This document shows positions 63,613 to 64,000 of a stretch of DNA of 64,000 nucleotides, piece by piece. The stretch lies in the NCBI GenBank assembly GCA_021732745.1, contig JAKFUK010000002.1, positions 620,001-684,000 of the forward strand, written 5' to 3'. Numbering within the stretch: the stretch's first letter is position 1; every line of letters begins with the position of its first letter. The position numbers and the translations under genes were made by a program. This DNA comes from Nevskia sp. GTDB taxonomy: Bacteria; Pseudomonadota; Gammaproteobacteria; Nevskiales; Nevskiaceae. Below the pieces are notes generated by a model. The model was given only the letters and a program-made list of their open reading frames with translations. It was not told where the DNA came from and did no database searches.

Positions 63613-64000
63613 TCAGACGCGAACAAATTCAAGATCGGCGACTTCATGCCCCAGCCGCAGGCCGCGATTCTCGAAGCGGGTCAGTGGCCGATCTTCCGGA
63701 CGTGGCACGAAGCGGCCATCCGGGCTCAGGTTACGCAGGCGCGGCTCGCTGGCGATCGCTTCCAGCATGTGCTCGGCGTACGGTGCCCAGTCGGTGGCGA
63801 GCTTGAAGCGGCCGCCGATTGCCAGCGCATCGGCCACGGTGGCAACGAAGGCCGGCTGGACGATGCGGCGCTTGTGGTGGCGGGTCTTGTGCCAGGGGTC
63901 GGGGAACTGGATGACGACTTCGCAAAATGCACCGCGCGGGGCGGTCGTGCGCAGGAATTCGGCGGCGTCCGAACACATCACGCGGACATTGCTCAAACCC
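63613..64000 (-). CDS. trmB: tRNA (guanine-N7)-methyltransferase, C-terminal part (runs off the right edge)
   Basis: TrmB methylates G46 of tRNA. The visible 129 codons cover the C-terminal half: GLSNVRV-MCSDAAEFL, the family hallmark VIQFPDPWHKTRHHKRRIVQPAF with PDPWHKxRHHKRR, FKLATDW-APYAEHML and RPLTRFENRGLRLGHEV. The SAM-binding N-terminal half lies beyond base 64000, so the true start is outside. Confidence 0.95.
   Translation of the reverse strand, partial: GLSNVRVMCSDAAEFLRTTAPRGAFCEVVIQFPDPWHKTRHHKRRIVQPAFVATVADALAIGGRFKLATDWAPYAEHMLEAIASEPRLRNLSPDGRFVPRPEDRPLTRFENRGLRLGHEVADLEFVRV

Overview
The window reads as chromosomal DNA of a GC-rich gammaproteobacterium. Several gene orders are diagnostic for the class: ftsK / aat-bpt-infA / clpA / clpS, yceD-rpmF-plsX, TIGR02449-zapA-6S RNA-ygfA, and proC-yggT-metX-metW. 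The type II secretion genes, frequent GTG starts and the accessory content would suit the Nevskiales/Solimonadaceae, but that placement is inference. No tRNA, rRNA operon, CRISPR array or intact transposase was seen.

Layout. 1-9.1 kb: the 5' end of ftsK (leftward), a small unknown gene, a GNAT-type gene, aat, bpt and infA (rightward), then clpA and clpS (leftward). clpA and clpS are pushed apart by a rightward pair of secreted proteins, a lipase-like hydrolase and a companion. 9.1-15.2 kb: gspC-D-E-F. 15.4-22.3 kb: an exported-protein locus made of a large lipoprotein, a TonB-dependent receptor and two further exported proteins. The first and last of these share a repeated four-cysteine module. 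22.5-25.8 kb: MFS exporter, plsX, rpmF and yceD, leftward. 26-30.6 kb: sohB, a DegP/DegQ protease, the TIGR02449 gene, zapA, 6S RNA, ygfA and an EVE-domain gene. 30.6-36.2 kb: a ParE-type toxin-antitoxin pair, ilvA, and divergent proC-yggT-metX-metW.

36.17-36.53 kb looks like a single integron-type gene cassette bounded by GTTRRRY cores, with an attC-like end. It encodes a 94-residue Cys/His-rich protein. 36.5-43.7 kb: a leftward signalling operon (TerB-like gene, three-receiver hybrid kinase, CheR, CheB, REC-GGDEF) and a hydrolase. 44-49 kb: a Gly/Leu/Thr-repeat exported protein, an HTTM-DCC membrane protein, tatD, a cyclase-family gene and a patatin lipoprotein, followed by a decayed DUF6795-like pseudogene. 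49.5-54.5 kb: ilvD, vapBC, and a tightly overlapping four-gene operon (HNH, CxxC mini-protein, SprT-like protease, PcfJ-like protein). 54.9-64 kb: outer-membrane barrel, DUF1338 enzyme, periplasmic msrA, modAB without modC, a PhoD-like phosphatase, a second PIN toxin pair, tas, a low-GC orphan, and the start-proximal-truncated trmB running off the end.

The housekeeping parts cover translation (infA, rpmF, aat/bpt N-degron tagging feeding ClpAPS), division (ftsK, zapA), lipid synthesis (plsX) and Met/Ile/Val/Pro biosynthesis. The most promising undescribed material is the T2SS-adjacent receptor locus with its four-cysteine modules, the HNH/CxxC/SprT/PcfJ operon, and the lone integron-like cassette. 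Non-coding DNA is rich in dispersed palindromes, including three copies of a CACAAAGG-type long inverted repeat.
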